This document shows positions 24,876-32,999 of a stretch of 43,785 bases of DNA, one piece after another. Source of the DNA: Casp-actino8 sp964513215 (GTDB taxonomy: Bacteria > Actinomycetota > Acidimicrobiia > Acidimicrobiales > Ilumatobacteraceae); assembly GCA_964513215.1 (NCBI GenBank), contig CAZELU010000016.1, forward strand, positions 1 to 43,785, in the 5' to 3' direction. A program made the translations under genes and the position numbers. The notes under the pieces are model-generated. The model was not told where the DNA came from, searched no databases, and saw nothing but the letters and a program-made list of their open reading frames with translations. The first letter of the stretch is position 1. Every line of letters begins with the position of its first letter.

Positions 24876-26795
24876 ATGACCGACAGCACTGTGCGCCCCG
24901 ACACTCCCAAGGACGCCACCGAACACACTCGATCCATCAATCGGTCGGTCGCGTTCGATCTCGATCCCGCCGATTTCGACCGCGCCCGTCGCGGCTGGAT
25001 CGCGTCGTTGGACGACGTGGTCATCAAGGACTCCCAAGGACGTCGCGCATCCGACGTGAGTCGGTACGGCTTTCTCGACGGCGAGTCGCCCGACACGGTT
25101 CACCCGAGTCTGTGGCGCCACGCCCAACTCAACGCACACCACGGGCTCTTCGAGGTGGCCGAAGGCGTCTGGCAGGTGCGCGGTTACGACATCTCCAACA
25201 TCACGTTCGTGAGGGGCTCGACCGGGTGGATCGTGATCGATCCGCTCACCGTCGAGGCCACTGCTCGCGCGTCGTACGAACTCGTCACGAAGCATCTCGG
25301 TCATCGCCCGGTCACGGCCGTCATCTACACGCATTCGCACGCCGACCACTTCGGCGGAGTTCTCGGCGTGACGACACAGGACGACGTCGACGCTGGACGT
25401 TGTCGCGTGATCGCGCCCGAAGGGTTCCTCGCCGAAACCGTGGGTGAGAACGTGATCGCCGGACCGGCCATGAGCCGACGCGCGCTTTATCAATTCGGGC
25501 CACTACTGCCACCGGGGCCACGCGGACACGTGAATTGCGGCCTCGGCTTGTCGATCCCGATGGGCCCACCCGGTCTCATCGCACCCACCGAGGAGATCAC
25601 GCGCACCGGCGAGGAGAAAGTGGTCGACGGTGTACGCATCGTCTTCCAACTCACACCCGAAACCGAAGCCCCAGCCGAGATGAACTTCTTCTTCCCCGAC
25701 GGTGGCTGGCTGTGCATGGCCGAGAACTGCTCGCACACGATGCACAACCTCGTGCCCATTCGTGGAGCGCTGGTTCGCAACTCACTGCAGTGGTCGAAGT
25801 ACATCAATGAAGCCATCGAACTGTTCGGCAGCCGAACGGCGTTGGTCTTCACTTCGCACAACTGGCCCCAGTGGGGCCACGACGATGCCATTCAATTCCT
25901 TCAGTTGCAGCGCGATCTGTATCGGTGGATGCACGACCAGACGATGCGTCACGCGAACCACGGTCTCACGCCGCTGGAGATCGCCGACCACCTCGAGTTG
26001 CCCGATGAGTTCCAGGCGGCGACGCACACTCGCGGCTACTACGGCGACTTGGTGCACAACTCGAAGGCCGTGTACCAGCGGTACCTGAGTTGGTACGACG
26101 GCAACCCGGCCAATCTCGACAAACTGCCTCCCCGGGATGTGGGCGCTCGGTACGTTCGCCTCGCCGGTGGACCCGACGAGTTGTTGCGCGAAGCACGCCG
26201 TTGTTTCGACGAAGGCGACTACCGATGGGTCGTGGAGTTGGTGAACCACCTGGTGTTCGCCGACCCGTCGAACGTAGAAGCTCGACACCTGCAGGCCGAT
26301 GCGCTCGAACAACTCGGATACCAGAGCGAGTCGACCACGTTCCGCAACGCGTATCTGATGGGGGCACAAGAGCTTCGTCAGGGCCCACCGCAACTCGGCA
26401 ACTCGGAAGTGCGCGGGCGCGGACTCCTGAAGGCGATGACGATCGAGCAGGTGTTCGACACGCTCGCCGTGCGTTTGAAGAGTGAGGCCGTTGCGGGTGT
26501 GAAGTTGTTCGTGAACTGGACGTTCCCCGACATGGCCGGAACTCCCGATGAAAAGTGGGTGCTGGCCCTCTCCAATCGGACGCTCTACGCGGTGCAGGGA
26601 CGACACCAGGACGGAGCCGATGCGTCGATTCGCCTCGATCGCTCCTTGTTGCTCCGGATCATCGTGCAGGAGACGTCGTTCGCCGACGAGATCGGGGCCG
26701 GCACCATTGCCCTCGACGGCGATGCAGCGGCGCTGTTGACGGTGTTCGGCAACCTGGACGTGTTCATGGGCGGCTTCCCCATCGTCGAACCCTGA
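24876..26795 (+). CDS. Type III alkylsulfatase, metallo-beta-lactamase fold
   Basis: A 639-residue protein of the SdsA1/BDS1/YjcS family, which hydrolyses linear or branched alkyl sulfate esters to alcohols and sulfate. The zinc motif THSHADHFGG is at residues 152-161; further ligands are in FPDGGWLCMAENCSHTMHN and in FTSHNWPQWG. After the MBL domain comes the helical dimerisation region (DLYRWMHDQTMRHANHGLTP) and the C-terminal SCP2-like domain (from about residue 510) that binds the alkyl chain. There is no signal peptide, so it is cytoplasmic, unlike secreted SdsA1. The start has GGAGG 5 bases upstream. It is followed by a 55-bp perfect palindrome. Confidence 0.94.
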   Translation: MTDSTVRPDTPKDATEHTRSINRSVAFDLDPADFDRARRGWIASLDDVVIKDSQGRRASDVSRYGFLDGESPDTVHPSLWRHAQLNAHHGLFEVAEGVWQVRGYDISNITFVRGSTGWIVIDPLTVEATARASYELVTKHLGHRPVTAVIYTHSHADHFGGVLGVTTQDDVDAGRCRVIAPEGFLAETVGENVIAGPAMSRRALYQFGPLLPPGPRGHVNCGLGLSIPMGPPGLIAPTEEITRTGEEKVVDGVRIVFQLTPETEAPAEMNFFFPDGGWLCMAENCSHTMHNLVPIRGALVRNSLQWSKYINEAIELFGSRTALVFTSHNWPQWGHDDAIQFLQLQRDLYRWMHDQTMRHANHGLTPLEIADHLELPDEFQAATHTRGYYGDLVHNSKAVYQRYLSWYDGNPANLDKLPPRDVGARYVRLAGGPDELLREARRCFDEGDYRWVVELVNHLVFADPSNVEARHLQADALEQLGYQSESTTFRNAYLMGAQELRQGPPQLGNSEVRGRGLLKAMTIEQVFDTLAVRLKSEAVAGVKLFVNWTFPDMAGTPDEKWVLALSNRTLYAVQGRHQDGADASIRLDRSLLLRIIVQETSFADEIGAGTIALDGDAAALLTVFGNLDVFMGGFPIVEP

Positions 26796-26815
26796 CCACT
26801 AACAGTGTTGGTCTT

Positions 26816-26870
26816 GTGGTTCTGGGTGAAAAATTCGCTGGATTCCAGCGAATTTTTCACCCAGAACCAC
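26816..26870. repeat. 55-bp perfect palindrome, terminator-like repeat copy 1
   Basis: Two 27-base arms are exactly complementary around a single central T at 26843. The inner stem (TTCGCTGGA/TCCAGCGAA) is flanked by A5 on one side and T5 on the other, so it can act as an intrinsic terminator in both directions. The 47-base core at 26820-26866 recurs at 42235-42281 and, inverted, at 43673-43719. It starts 20 bases after the alkylsulfatase stop. Confidence 0.9.
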
Positions 26871-26913
26871 GGGGTTCACAAAGAATGGGGCGGGGCGGGG
26901 ACGCGCGGAAATC

Positions 26914-26925
26914 TAGGGTTAGGGC
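26914..26925 (+). promoter_or_regulatory. Leaderless promoter -10 for DoxX-like gene
   Basis: TAGGGT (26914-26919) is 6 bases before the GTG at 26926; there is no Shine-Dalgarno sequence. Confidence 0.45.
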
Positions 26926-27270
26926 GTGGAGACGTTGTCGATCGTCCTGGCGGTGATTCTCGCTCTGATCTGTGTCGTGACGGCCGTGGCCGACTTCAAG
27001 ACGATCCCCCAGGTCATTCAGACCATGGAGCGCCTGAAACTTCCGTTACGGATCATCCCGGTTCTCGGCGTCGCCAAACTCGCCGGTGCGCTCGGACTCC
27101 TCATCGGCTTGTCCATCGATGCGCTACTCGTCTACTCGGCGATCTGCCTCACGGTGTACTTCGCGCTCGCCACCTGGTTCCATCTGCGCGTGAAGGACGA
27201 CCTGGTCGAAACCGCCCCGGCCGCGACGCTTTCCGTCGTGAGCCTGGCGACTCTTCTCACCGCCATCTAG
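26926..27270 (+). CDS. DoxX-like small membrane protein
   Basis: A 114-residue protein with four predicted membrane helices (about residues 3-22, 45-63, 66-84 and 95-113). The pattern GVAKLAGALGLLIGL in the second helix and FALATWFHLRVKDD after the third is that of the DoxX-like (DoxX_2) family of small actinobacterial membrane proteins. Some relatives associate with quinone reactions or redox homeostasis, but most are uncharacterised. The GTG start is supported by the promoter spacing. It is convergent with the pyrophosphatase gene. Confidence 0.75.
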   Translation: METLSIVLAVILALICVVTAVADFKTIPQVIQTMERLKLPLRIIPVLGVAKLAGALGLLIGLSIDALLVYSAICLTVYFALATWFHLRVKDDLVETAPAATLSVVSLATLLTAI

Positions 27271-27279
27271 GCGGCGATA

Positions 27280-27759
27280 TCAGTGTGAGTGGCGGGCCAA
27301 CGCTGAGGTGATCTCGGCCTCGGCAGCCGCGCGACCTTCCCAACCGCGAACGTTGGTCTCCTTGTTGGGTTCGAGCAACTTGTACACCTGGAAGAAGTTG
27401 CCGATTTCGCCCAAGAGATGTTCGGGAAGGTCTTCGATGTCTTCGTAGTCGGCAAAACGCGGATCACGCGCCGGTACGCACAGAACCTTCGCGTCGCCAC
27501 CCGCCTCGTCTTCCATCCAGAACACCGCCACCGGTCGAACCATCACGTGACAGCCCGGGAACGTGGGCTGGCTCAGCCACACGAGGGCATCGAGTGGATC
27601 GCCGTCGTCACCCAGCGTGTTGGGGAAGAAGCCGTAGTCGAGCGGATACTGCGTCGCCGTGAAGAGCGTGCGATCGAGCCAGATCGCGCCTGTCTCGTGA
27701 TCCATCTCGTACTTGTTGCGAGATCCCTGCGGGATCTCGACCACCATCTCGACTTCCAT
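27280..27759 (-). CDS. ppa: Inorganic pyrophosphatase
   Basis: A 159-residue family I soluble pyrophosphatase, which hydrolyses PPi to phosphate and pulls biosynthetic reactions forward. Signature: VVEIPQGSRNKYEMDHETG at the start, YPLDYGFFPNTLGDDGDPLD with the Asp cluster that binds magnesium, and KVLCVPARDPRF. The length is typical of bacterial enzymes. It starts four bases after the TetR gene's stop, so it may be transcribed together with that regulator; why is not obvious. An internal methionine at residue 5 is a possible alternative start. Confidence 0.95.
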   Translation of the reverse strand: MEVEMVVEIPQGSRNKYEMDHETGAIWLDRTLFTATQYPLDYGFFPNTLGDDGDPLDALVWLSQPTFPGCHVMVRPVAVFWMEDEAGGDAKVLCVPARDPRFADYEDIEDLPEHLLGEIGNFFQVYKLLEPNKETNVRGWEGRAAAEAEITSALARHSH

Positions 27760-27763
27760 GGCG

Positions 27764-28378
27764 TCAGGACTCGAGCATCGCGCGGATCGAGATCAGAGCG
27801 GCCTGCACCCAGTCGCCCTGATCTGCCTCGGTGATATCAGCGTAGATGCGCCCGAGAAGAAGCGATTGGAAAGCCGACGCGATTCCGGACAGAGATCCCG
27901 ACGGGTTGATGATGCCTCGGTCCTTCATCATCTGAAGCGTCTCGGCGAGATGAGCCGTGCCTTCCGATTGAGCATTGGCGAGAGACGAGGCCAGAGCTTT
28001 GTTGTGTTCGCTCGCGGCGAGGAGCGCGACGCGGCGGCGGCGGCGAAGGCGCGCGGCTTTGTCGTCATCGGCGGTCAGGGCGATTTCGATGTAACCCATC
28101 ACCTGCTCGAACTTGTCGCTGCCCAACAGGAACGACCGCAGGATTTCCATTTCCTTCAAGGTGTCCTCGAGGCCGCGGTCGACTTCGAGGGTCGCGATGA
28201 GTCCGTCTCGGCTTCCGAAGTGGTGGTACACCGAGCTACGCGACACACCCGACTTCTCGAGCACACGATCGAGGTTGAACTTCACTGCGCCGTATTTGTC
28301 GAGTTCGGCGCGAGCGAACTTCTTGACCAGAGCCATCGTCTGGATGCCGTCGGATCGCTTGCGAAGGGGTGTGGCCAT
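27764..28378 (-). CDS. TetR-family transcriptional regulator
   Basis: A 204-residue regulator. The helix-turn-helix is in the first 60 residues (NLDRVLEKSGVSRSSVYHHF followed by GSRDGLIATLE); the rest is the helical ligand domain. It lies immediately after the MFS exporter gene, whose stop codon overlaps its own -10 element, so it probably regulates that exporter. Start: ATG with TAGGAT 6 bases upstream. The ligand is unknown. Confidence 0.88.
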   Translation of the reverse strand: MATPLRKRSDGIQTMALVKKFARAELDKYGAVKFNLDRVLEKSGVSRSSVYHHFGSRDGLIATLEVDRGLEDTLKEMEILRSFLLGSDKFEQVMGYIEIALTADDDKAARLRRRRRVALLAASEHNKALASSLANAQSEGTAHLAETLQMMKDRGIINPSGSLSGIASAFQSLLLGRIYADITEADQGDWVQAALISIRAMLES

Positions 28379-28390
28379 GACGCGATCCTA
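28379..28390 (-). promoter_or_regulatory. Leaderless promoter overlapping MFS stop codon
   Basis: On the minus strand TAGGAT (28385-28390) is 6 bases before the TetR ATG. Its first three bases are the TAG stop codon of the upstream MFS gene. Confidence 0.5.
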
Positions 28391-29680
28391 GGCCGTGTGC
28401 GCAGGTGCCCCGACAGCCGGGCCGACGTACTTGGGGCGGAAGAACAGTGTGAACACCAAACCGGCCGCCGCAATGCAGATGGTGGACACCAGAAGCGGTT
28501 GGCTCGACGTGATGCTGGACGTGATGTAACCCACCAGGATCGACGCCGGAACCTGGGCCAGGTTCTGCACGCTCGACAGGACTCCGAGCGCCTGACCTTG
28601 TTGGCCCGGCAGCGCCGACCGACTCACCAGACTCGACACGTTCGCGATCGACAGGCCGTTCGACGCCGTGAAGAACGGAATGATCGCGTAGATCCAGAAA
28701 GTGGTGGACGTCGGTGTCACGAAGTACAGGAGCATCATCAGCGCCAGACCGAAGAAGCTGAAGCGAAGAACCTTGTAGTCGGCGAACGACTTCGCGACTC
28801 GACCTACCAACAGCGCTTGTGAGAGCGCGATGAACAGTCCCACGATGGCGAAGTAGTCCCCCGTCTTCGAGGCGCTGTACCCGAACTCGTTGCGCAGGTA
28901 CACCCCGAAGAAAGTGGTGAAGAAGGTGAAGCCGGCATTCCAGAGGAACGCCGACGCCAGAACGACGCGCAGACGGTCGGACGAGAAACCGGTGATCACG
29001 TTCTGCACTGAGCGCATCACGTTCACCTTCGTCTGCACACTCTTCTCGCGAAGAGTCTCGGGGAACGCTCCGAGGATGAGAGCACAGTTCGTGAGCGAGA
29101 GAATTGCCGCGAACCAGAACGGTGTCGTGGCACCAAACCAATCGGGCGTGTCGAACAGGCCGTAGAAACTCGTGTTGGGCGAGCTGAGCTTGCCGCCGAG
29201 GTACGGGCCGATGATGAACCCGAGGCCGAACGCCGCACCGATCAGACCGAAATTGCGCGCTCGATTGGTGTCGTCGCTGATGTCGCCGATGGCCGCCTGG
29301 GCGACGGCGATGTTTCCGCCCGTGAATCCGTCGAGGGCTCGCGCCGCGAACAGCAGCGGAATACTCGCGGTGCTGATACCGATCGCGAAGAGCATGTAGC
29401 CGATAGCCGTCCCGAAGATCGACAGCGCGAGAACCGGACGACGACCGAAGCGATCGGACAGCTGGCCGAGAATCGGCGCGGCGACGAACGACGCGAGTGG
29501 ATACGCGGCCTGCAGCCAGCCGAGCATGATGAGCCCCTCGGTGAAGGACCAACCATCGGGCGTCACCTTGAACGGCGATCCGGGACTGATCAGCAGCGGG
29601 AAGACCGGAATCAGGATTCCGAAACCGAGCAGGTCGAGAAAGACGGTGAAGAACACCGACAAGAGGGGCTTTCCGCGCAC
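28388..29680 (-). CDS. MFS efflux transporter, TetA-like
   Basis: A 430-residue major facilitator. Motif A (GQLSDRFGRRPVL) is intact after helix 2, helix 4 has ARALDGFTGGNIAVAQA, and helix 5 carries the exporter-type sequence GLIGAAFGLGFIIGPYLGG (motif C-like). This is the DHA1 drug:H+ antiporter layout, as in TetA and related exporters. Neighbouring TetR suggests induction by the transported compound. The GTG start at 29680 has TACCGT 6 bases upstream. An inserted loop of about 30 residues (KLSSPNTSFYGLFDTPDWFG) lies after helix 5. Confidence 0.88.
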   Translation of the reverse strand: MRGKPLLSVFFTVFLDLLGFGILIPVFPLLISPGSPFKVTPDGWSFTEGLIMLGWLQAAYPLASFVAAPILGQLSDRFGRRPVLALSIFGTAIGYMLFAIGISTASIPLLFAARALDGFTGGNIAVAQAAIGDISDDTNRARNFGLIGAAFGLGFIIGPYLGGKLSSPNTSFYGLFDTPDWFGATTPFWFAAILSLTNCALILGAFPETLREKSVQTKVNVMRSVQNVITGFSSDRLRVVLASAFLWNAGFTFFTTFFGVYLRNEFGYSASKTGDYFAIVGLFIALSQALLVGRVAKSFADYKVLRFSFFGLALMMLLYFVTPTSTTFWIYAIIPFFTASNGLSIANVSSLVSRSALPGQQGQALGVLSSVQNLAQVPASILVGYITSSITSSQPLLVSTICIAAAGLVFTLFFRPKYVGPAVGAPAHTA

Positions 29681-29692
29681 GCGACGACGGTA
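29681..29692 (-). promoter_or_regulatory. Leaderless promoter -10 for MFS exporter
   Basis: TACCGT on the minus strand (29687-29692) with a 6-base spacer to the GTG at 29680. Confidence 0.5.
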
Positions 29693-29704
29693 GCCGTGGA
29701 AGCG

Positions 29705-30826
29705 TCAGGCAGAGACCATCCGTTCGCCACGACGGTCGTAGGCGATGTTGGAGGCCATGAGGTGCTGATGCGACCCGACCGCATCTCGGTACAGGCGGGA
29801 CAGCACACTCGAGTTGAACAGCGCGCCGGCCCCGGCGAAATGGAACAAGTGGGTCACGGCGCCGACCGCCAGTTCGGTCGCGTATGCGATCACCCCACCG
29901 AGCCGCTCGTTACCGGCCATGTTCAGGGTCTCATCGCGACGGAAGAGAGCATCGACTTCCCCGAACTCGGACAATCCGAAGCCGCGGGCCGCTTCGATCT
30001 GGATCTGAGCCTTCCCCACCTCGTACTTGAACGCGCCGCGATCGGCGAGTCGGCCGTCGAGTCCGCGAGCTTTGCCGCGGGCGTACACCACGATCTCGTC
30101 GACGAAGCGCTGACACACGCCGAGAGTGAAACCGAGATTCTCGGCCGCCACGTAGCCCTGATACGAGAGAGCGAACATCGGGCCACCGCGCTCGATCGGA
30201 TCGAACGGATCGAACGTGAAGTGATCGGGAACGAACACCGCGTCGGCGATCACGTCGATGCTTCCGGTCCCCTTGAGAGCCATCACGTCCCACTCGCCGG
30301 CGACGGTGACTTGCTCGGCGCGCACGATGAGGATGCGCGGACGCGGCGACTCACCCTCGCTCAGAGCCGTGAGGAGGACGAACTCCGAATGCGGGACGCC
30401 GCTCGCGTACTTCCAGTGCCCCGTGAGTTCGTAACCGCCATCGACGCGGTGAAAGCGCCCTGACGGCGCCGACACCGCTGCCATGAACGGGCAGGCGTCG
30501 GCCGAGAAGAGTTCGGCCACACCAGCGTCGTGCAGACGCGCACCCGCGATGCCGCTCGCGCCAGCGTGGTTGAAGCCCGTCCACGCCGCGGTCGCGTTCC
30601 GATACGACAGCGCCGAGAAGAACCGCAACTGGTCGGCGAGCAGGAGAAGGTCGCCGCCCACCTCCGTCGGCGCCTTGATCATCGGTACACGGATCTCGCG
30701 CATGACATCGACGAGTTCGACCGGAGCACGACCGAGAGAATCTGCTTCGTCGGCCAGACGGTCGAGTCGATCGGCCTGCGATTCGATCTCGGACACGATT
30801 GCTTCCACCGAGCGGGCCGTGCGCAT
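29705..30826 (-). CDS. ACAD-fold flavin monooxygenase-like protein
   Basis: A 373-residue protein of the acyl-CoA dehydrogenase fold, closest in look to the group D flavin-dependent hydroxylases (HsaA, HpaB/C2-type oxygenase) rather than to true dehydrogenases: GGYELTGHWKYASGVPHSEF, LKGTGSIDVIADAVFVPDH and the C-terminal THLFHFAGAGALFNSSVLSR, where dehydrogenases have EGT. Such enzymes use reduced flavin from a separate reductase to hydroxylate phenols. No flavin reductase is seen in the window. The gene overlaps the SDR stop by one base (TGATG). Role inferred: ring hydroxylation in the second catabolic module. Confidence 0.75.
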   Translation of the reverse strand: MRTARSVEAIVSEIESQADRLDRLADEADSLGRAPVELVDVMREIRVPMIKAPTEVGGDLLLLADQLRFFSALSYRNATAAWTGFNHAGASGIAGARLHDAGVAELFSADACPFMAAVSAPSGRFHRVDGGYELTGHWKYASGVPHSEFVLLTALSEGESPRPRILIVRAEQVTVAGEWDVMALKGTGSIDVIADAVFVPDHFTFDPFDPIERGGPMFALSYQGYVAAENLGFTLGVCQRFVDEIVVYARGKARGLDGRLADRGAFKYEVGKAQIQIEAARGFGLSEFGEVDALFRRDETLNMAGNERLGGVIAYATELAVGAVTHLFHFAGAGALFNSSVLSRLYRDAVGSHQHLMASNIAYDRRGERMVSA

Positions 30827-31605
30827 CAGAAAACTCCTTCGTAACTGCCGCCGTCGAGCTGAATGCTCTGACCGCTGAGATATCCGGCCTGAATCGAGCA
30901 GACGAACGCGAAGGTGTCTCCGAGTTCGTGGGCCTGACCGAGGCGACCGGCCTTGATCGACGCGATCTGCTCGGCTCGGGCCTGCTCGTACGAGATGCCC
31001 TTCAACTTCATCGCGACATGAGCCATCTGCTCCTGCCGTGCGGTGTCGAACCGCTCAGGAAGAAGTTGGTTGATCGTGACGTTGTACTTGGCGACGTCCT
31101 TCGACACGCCCTTCAACACTCCCGAGAGTCCGAGGCGAGTTCCGTGCGACAGGCTCATCATCGAGTTGGGTGATTTCACCATCGCCGAACTGATCGCCAC
31201 GATTCGTCCGAAACGTCGTTCGATCATCCCGGGAAGAACTCGTTGCACGAACGAGATCGGCCCGACGATCCCCTGTCGCATCGCGCTGTCCCACTGGGCG
31301 GGCTCCAGCGCGCTGAACCGAACGGGTGACGGACCTTCACCGTTCAACAAGACGATGTCGGGGCCGGGGCAGGCGGCGAGAAGCGCATCCTGAACCTCGG
31401 CCGTGGTGGAGTCGCCGACCACTGCGCGCGATTCGACGCCGTACCTGCTCGCTATCTCGGCGGCGGCCTGTTCGACATCGGCGGTCGTTCGTCCGTTGAC
31501 GACGACATTGACTCCCTCACGAGCGACGCTCTCCGCGCAAGCGCGTCCGAGCCCTCGACTCGATCCGAGCAGAATCGCCCAGCGACCGCGAATACCGAGA
31601 TCCAT
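30826..31605 (-). CDS. Atypical SDR family protein lacking YxxxK
   Basis: A 259-residue short-chain dehydrogenase/reductase fold. The cofactor motif appears as ILLGSSRGLGRACAESVARE (a TGxxxGxG variant with S-S-R-G-L-G), and the strand end NGRTT suggests NADP preference. The catalytic serine region is VAISSAMVKSPNSM, but where Tyr-x3-Lys should occur, 13 and 17 residues after the serine, the sequence is S-H-G-T-R. The canonical catalytic pair is thus absent. The C-terminal GYLSGQSIQLDGGSYEG is normal. A non-canonical SxxxR class of SDRs exists in actinobacteria; its chemistry is unclear. The operon place is between a VOC dioxygenase and a flavin monooxygenase. Confidence 0.85.
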   Translation of the reverse strand: MDLGIRGRWAILLGSSRGLGRACAESVAREGVNVVVNGRTTADVEQAAAEIASRYGVESRAVVGDSTTAEVQDALLAACPGPDIVLLNGEGPSPVRFSALEPAQWDSAMRQGIVGPISFVQRVLPGMIERRFGRIVAISSAMVKSPNSMMSLSHGTRLGLSGVLKGVSKDVAKYNVTINQLLPERFDTARQEQMAHVAMKLKGISYEQARAEQIASIKAGRLGQAHELGDTFAFVCSIQAGYLSGQSIQLDGGSYEGVF

Positions 31606-31609
31606 CGCG

Positions 31610-32566
31610 TCAGCGGAGCCCGAGCGCCTCGCGTGCGGCAGCGATCTGCTTCACGTCGGGCGGGCTGAGAAACGCCTGAGGCGGATCCTTCGGCCCCCAC
31701 ACCGAGAATCCAGCCGGACCGTCGGCTCCGTCCCAGTCGTCGCGCCGGTGAACGCGATCCCAGATCTCGTCGTCGATGATCTGGTCCATGTCGGAGAAGA
31801 ACTCGAACATGTTGCCGGCTGGGTCGCGCAGATACCAGAAGACATTCGAGCCGAGATTGTGACGGCCGATGCCCACCACGTCGGCGTCAGGTGATTCGGA
31901 CAGCACCGACCGACCGAACTGACCCACCGCGTCGATGTCGTCGACCTCGATCGCGTAGTGATTGAGGTACGACGTGGGACCGGGCTGGATGAGCAGGTTG
32001 TGGTGATCGGTCTCCACGCGCATGAACGTGAGCATGCCTTTGAACATGCCATCGGAAATCTTGAAGCCGAGTCCCTTCACGTAGAACTCGATCGACTCCT
32101 TGAAGTGAGGCGTGGCGAGGACGACGTGTCCGACACGTCGCGGGGGCGGGGGCATCTGGTTCGCAACCGCGTCGGCGCGGGAATCGCGGCGCGTCTGCTC
32201 CCCCGGTCCGTTGAAGGCGCGCTGCTGCGACGGCGAGAGCGGATGCGGTCGGCCCACATCGATCACGATCGAATGGCCGAACACCGGGTCGGTGCACGTC
32301 AACGTCGTGCCCGCGATCGAGGAGGGCACGCCCAGGTCGGTCAAGCGCGTCGACAGCGACGCGAGATCGGCTTCCGAATCGCACGACAAGTGCAACGTCG
32401 AGAGGTGCCGATACGAACCTTCCTTCACGGTGATCTGAACCGGACGGTCGGCCGTGCCCAGAACGTCGGATCGGGTGCGCGTCATACCGCGACGGATCCA
32501 GAAGTCGAATGTGTCGCTCGGATTCGGAACCGAGAGCTCGATGTCGAGCAGACCGTTGATCGCCAT
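31610..32566 (-). CDS. Extradiol-type VOC dioxygenase, second copy
   Basis: A 318-residue two-domain VOC protein, paralogous to the one at 12276-13208. The C-terminal domain has the ligands in RRVGHVVLATP (His), LNHYAIEVDD (His) and NMFEFFSDMD (Glu), plus ETDHHN and GRHNLGSNVFWY as second-sphere residues, so an active Fe(II)-dependent catechol dioxygenase is expected. A proline-rich linker (about residues 133-140) joins the two domains. The ATG shares a base with the CMD gene stop (TGATG). Substrate unknown; the context points to an aromatic or secosteroid catechol. Confidence 0.82.
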   Translation of the reverse strand: MAINGLLDIELSVPNPSDTFDFWIRRGMTRTRSDVLGTADRPVQITVKEGSYRHLSTLHLSCDSEADLASLSTRLTDLGVPSSIAGTTLTCTDPVFGHSIVIDVGRPHPLSPSQQRAFNGPGEQTRRDSRADAVANQMPPPPRRVGHVVLATPHFKESIEFYVKGLGFKISDGMFKGMLTFMRVETDHHNLLIQPGPTSYLNHYAIEVDDIDAVGQFGRSVLSESPDADVVGIGRHNLGSNVFWYLRDPAGNMFEFFSDMDQIIDDEIWDRVHRRDDWDGADGPAGFSVWGPKDPPQAFLSPPDVKQIAAAREALGLR

Positions 32567-32928
32567 CAGCTCTTCTCCTGCTGATCCATCGTCTCCCACA
32601 CCTCGGCGAGCACGCGCGAAGCGCTCACCGCGACCGGCCATCCGGCGTAGTGAGCCACGTGCGTGATCATGGCCTCGAGCGTGTCGCGAGAGATTCCGAG
32701 GTTGCGCGCACCGCGGAAATGCAGAAACTGCTCGGACTCACGGGCCAGCGCGACGAGCACCGTGCACGTGACGAGTGAGCGCTGCTCGAGTGAGAGGCGT
32801 TGGTCCTGCCAGATGTCGCCGAACAGATGGTCGATCGTGTGCGCCATCAGATCCGGGCTCACTCCCTTGGTGGGCGGCGCCCCCTTGAAGAGTCGGCCGG
32901 CCAGCTCGCGCCCTTGTTCGCGTGTCAT
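32566..32928 (-). CDS. Carboxymuconolactone decarboxylase family protein
   Basis: A 120-residue CMD/AhpD-like helical protein. The segment SLEQRSLVTCTVLVALARES followed by HFRGARNLGISRDTLEAMIT and HVAHYAGWPVAVSA is typical of 4-carboxymuconolactone decarboxylases and relatives. It lacks the CxxC pair of AhpD, so peroxidase-partner activity is unlikely. The ATG is preceded by GAGGGGA. It is the first gene of the minus-strand arm and faces MarR across the operator region. Confidence 0.82.
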   Translation of the reverse strand: MTREQGRELAGRLFKGAPPTKGVSPDLMAHTIDHLFGDIWQDQRLSLEQRSLVTCTVLVALARESEQFLHFRGARNLGISRDTLEAMITHVAHYAGWPVAVSASRVLAEVWETMDQQEKS

Positions 32929-32949
32929 CGATTTCCCCTCCCAGCGAGA

Positions 32950-32967
32950 TAGTACGATGTCGAACTA
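32950..32967. promoter_or_regulatory. Palindromic MarR-type operator
   Basis: An 18-base imperfect palindrome, TAGTACGA-TG-TCGAACTA (one mismatched pair), lies between the divergent CMD and MarR genes. A minus-strand -10 candidate TACTAT overlaps its left edge (32949-32954). A second inverted repeat, TCGAA-CTAA-TTCGA (32960-32973), overlaps its right half. The size and the TAG/CTA ends fit operators of MarR-family dimers, so MarR probably represses both arms. Confidence 0.65.
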
Positions 32968-32999
32968 ATTCGAGTCAACCGAACTTCTGGGAGATCGAC

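Noticed and set aside
26816..26870. Palindrome as part of a CRISPR array or insertion sequence end
   Set aside because: There is a single copy at each locus, no spacers, no cas genes, and no transposase between or beside the three copies.
27764..28378. TetR as regulator of the pyrophosphatase
   Set aside because: Pyrophosphatase is a housekeeping enzyme; co-orientation with four bases between genes is not enough, and the adjacent MFS exporter is a better target.
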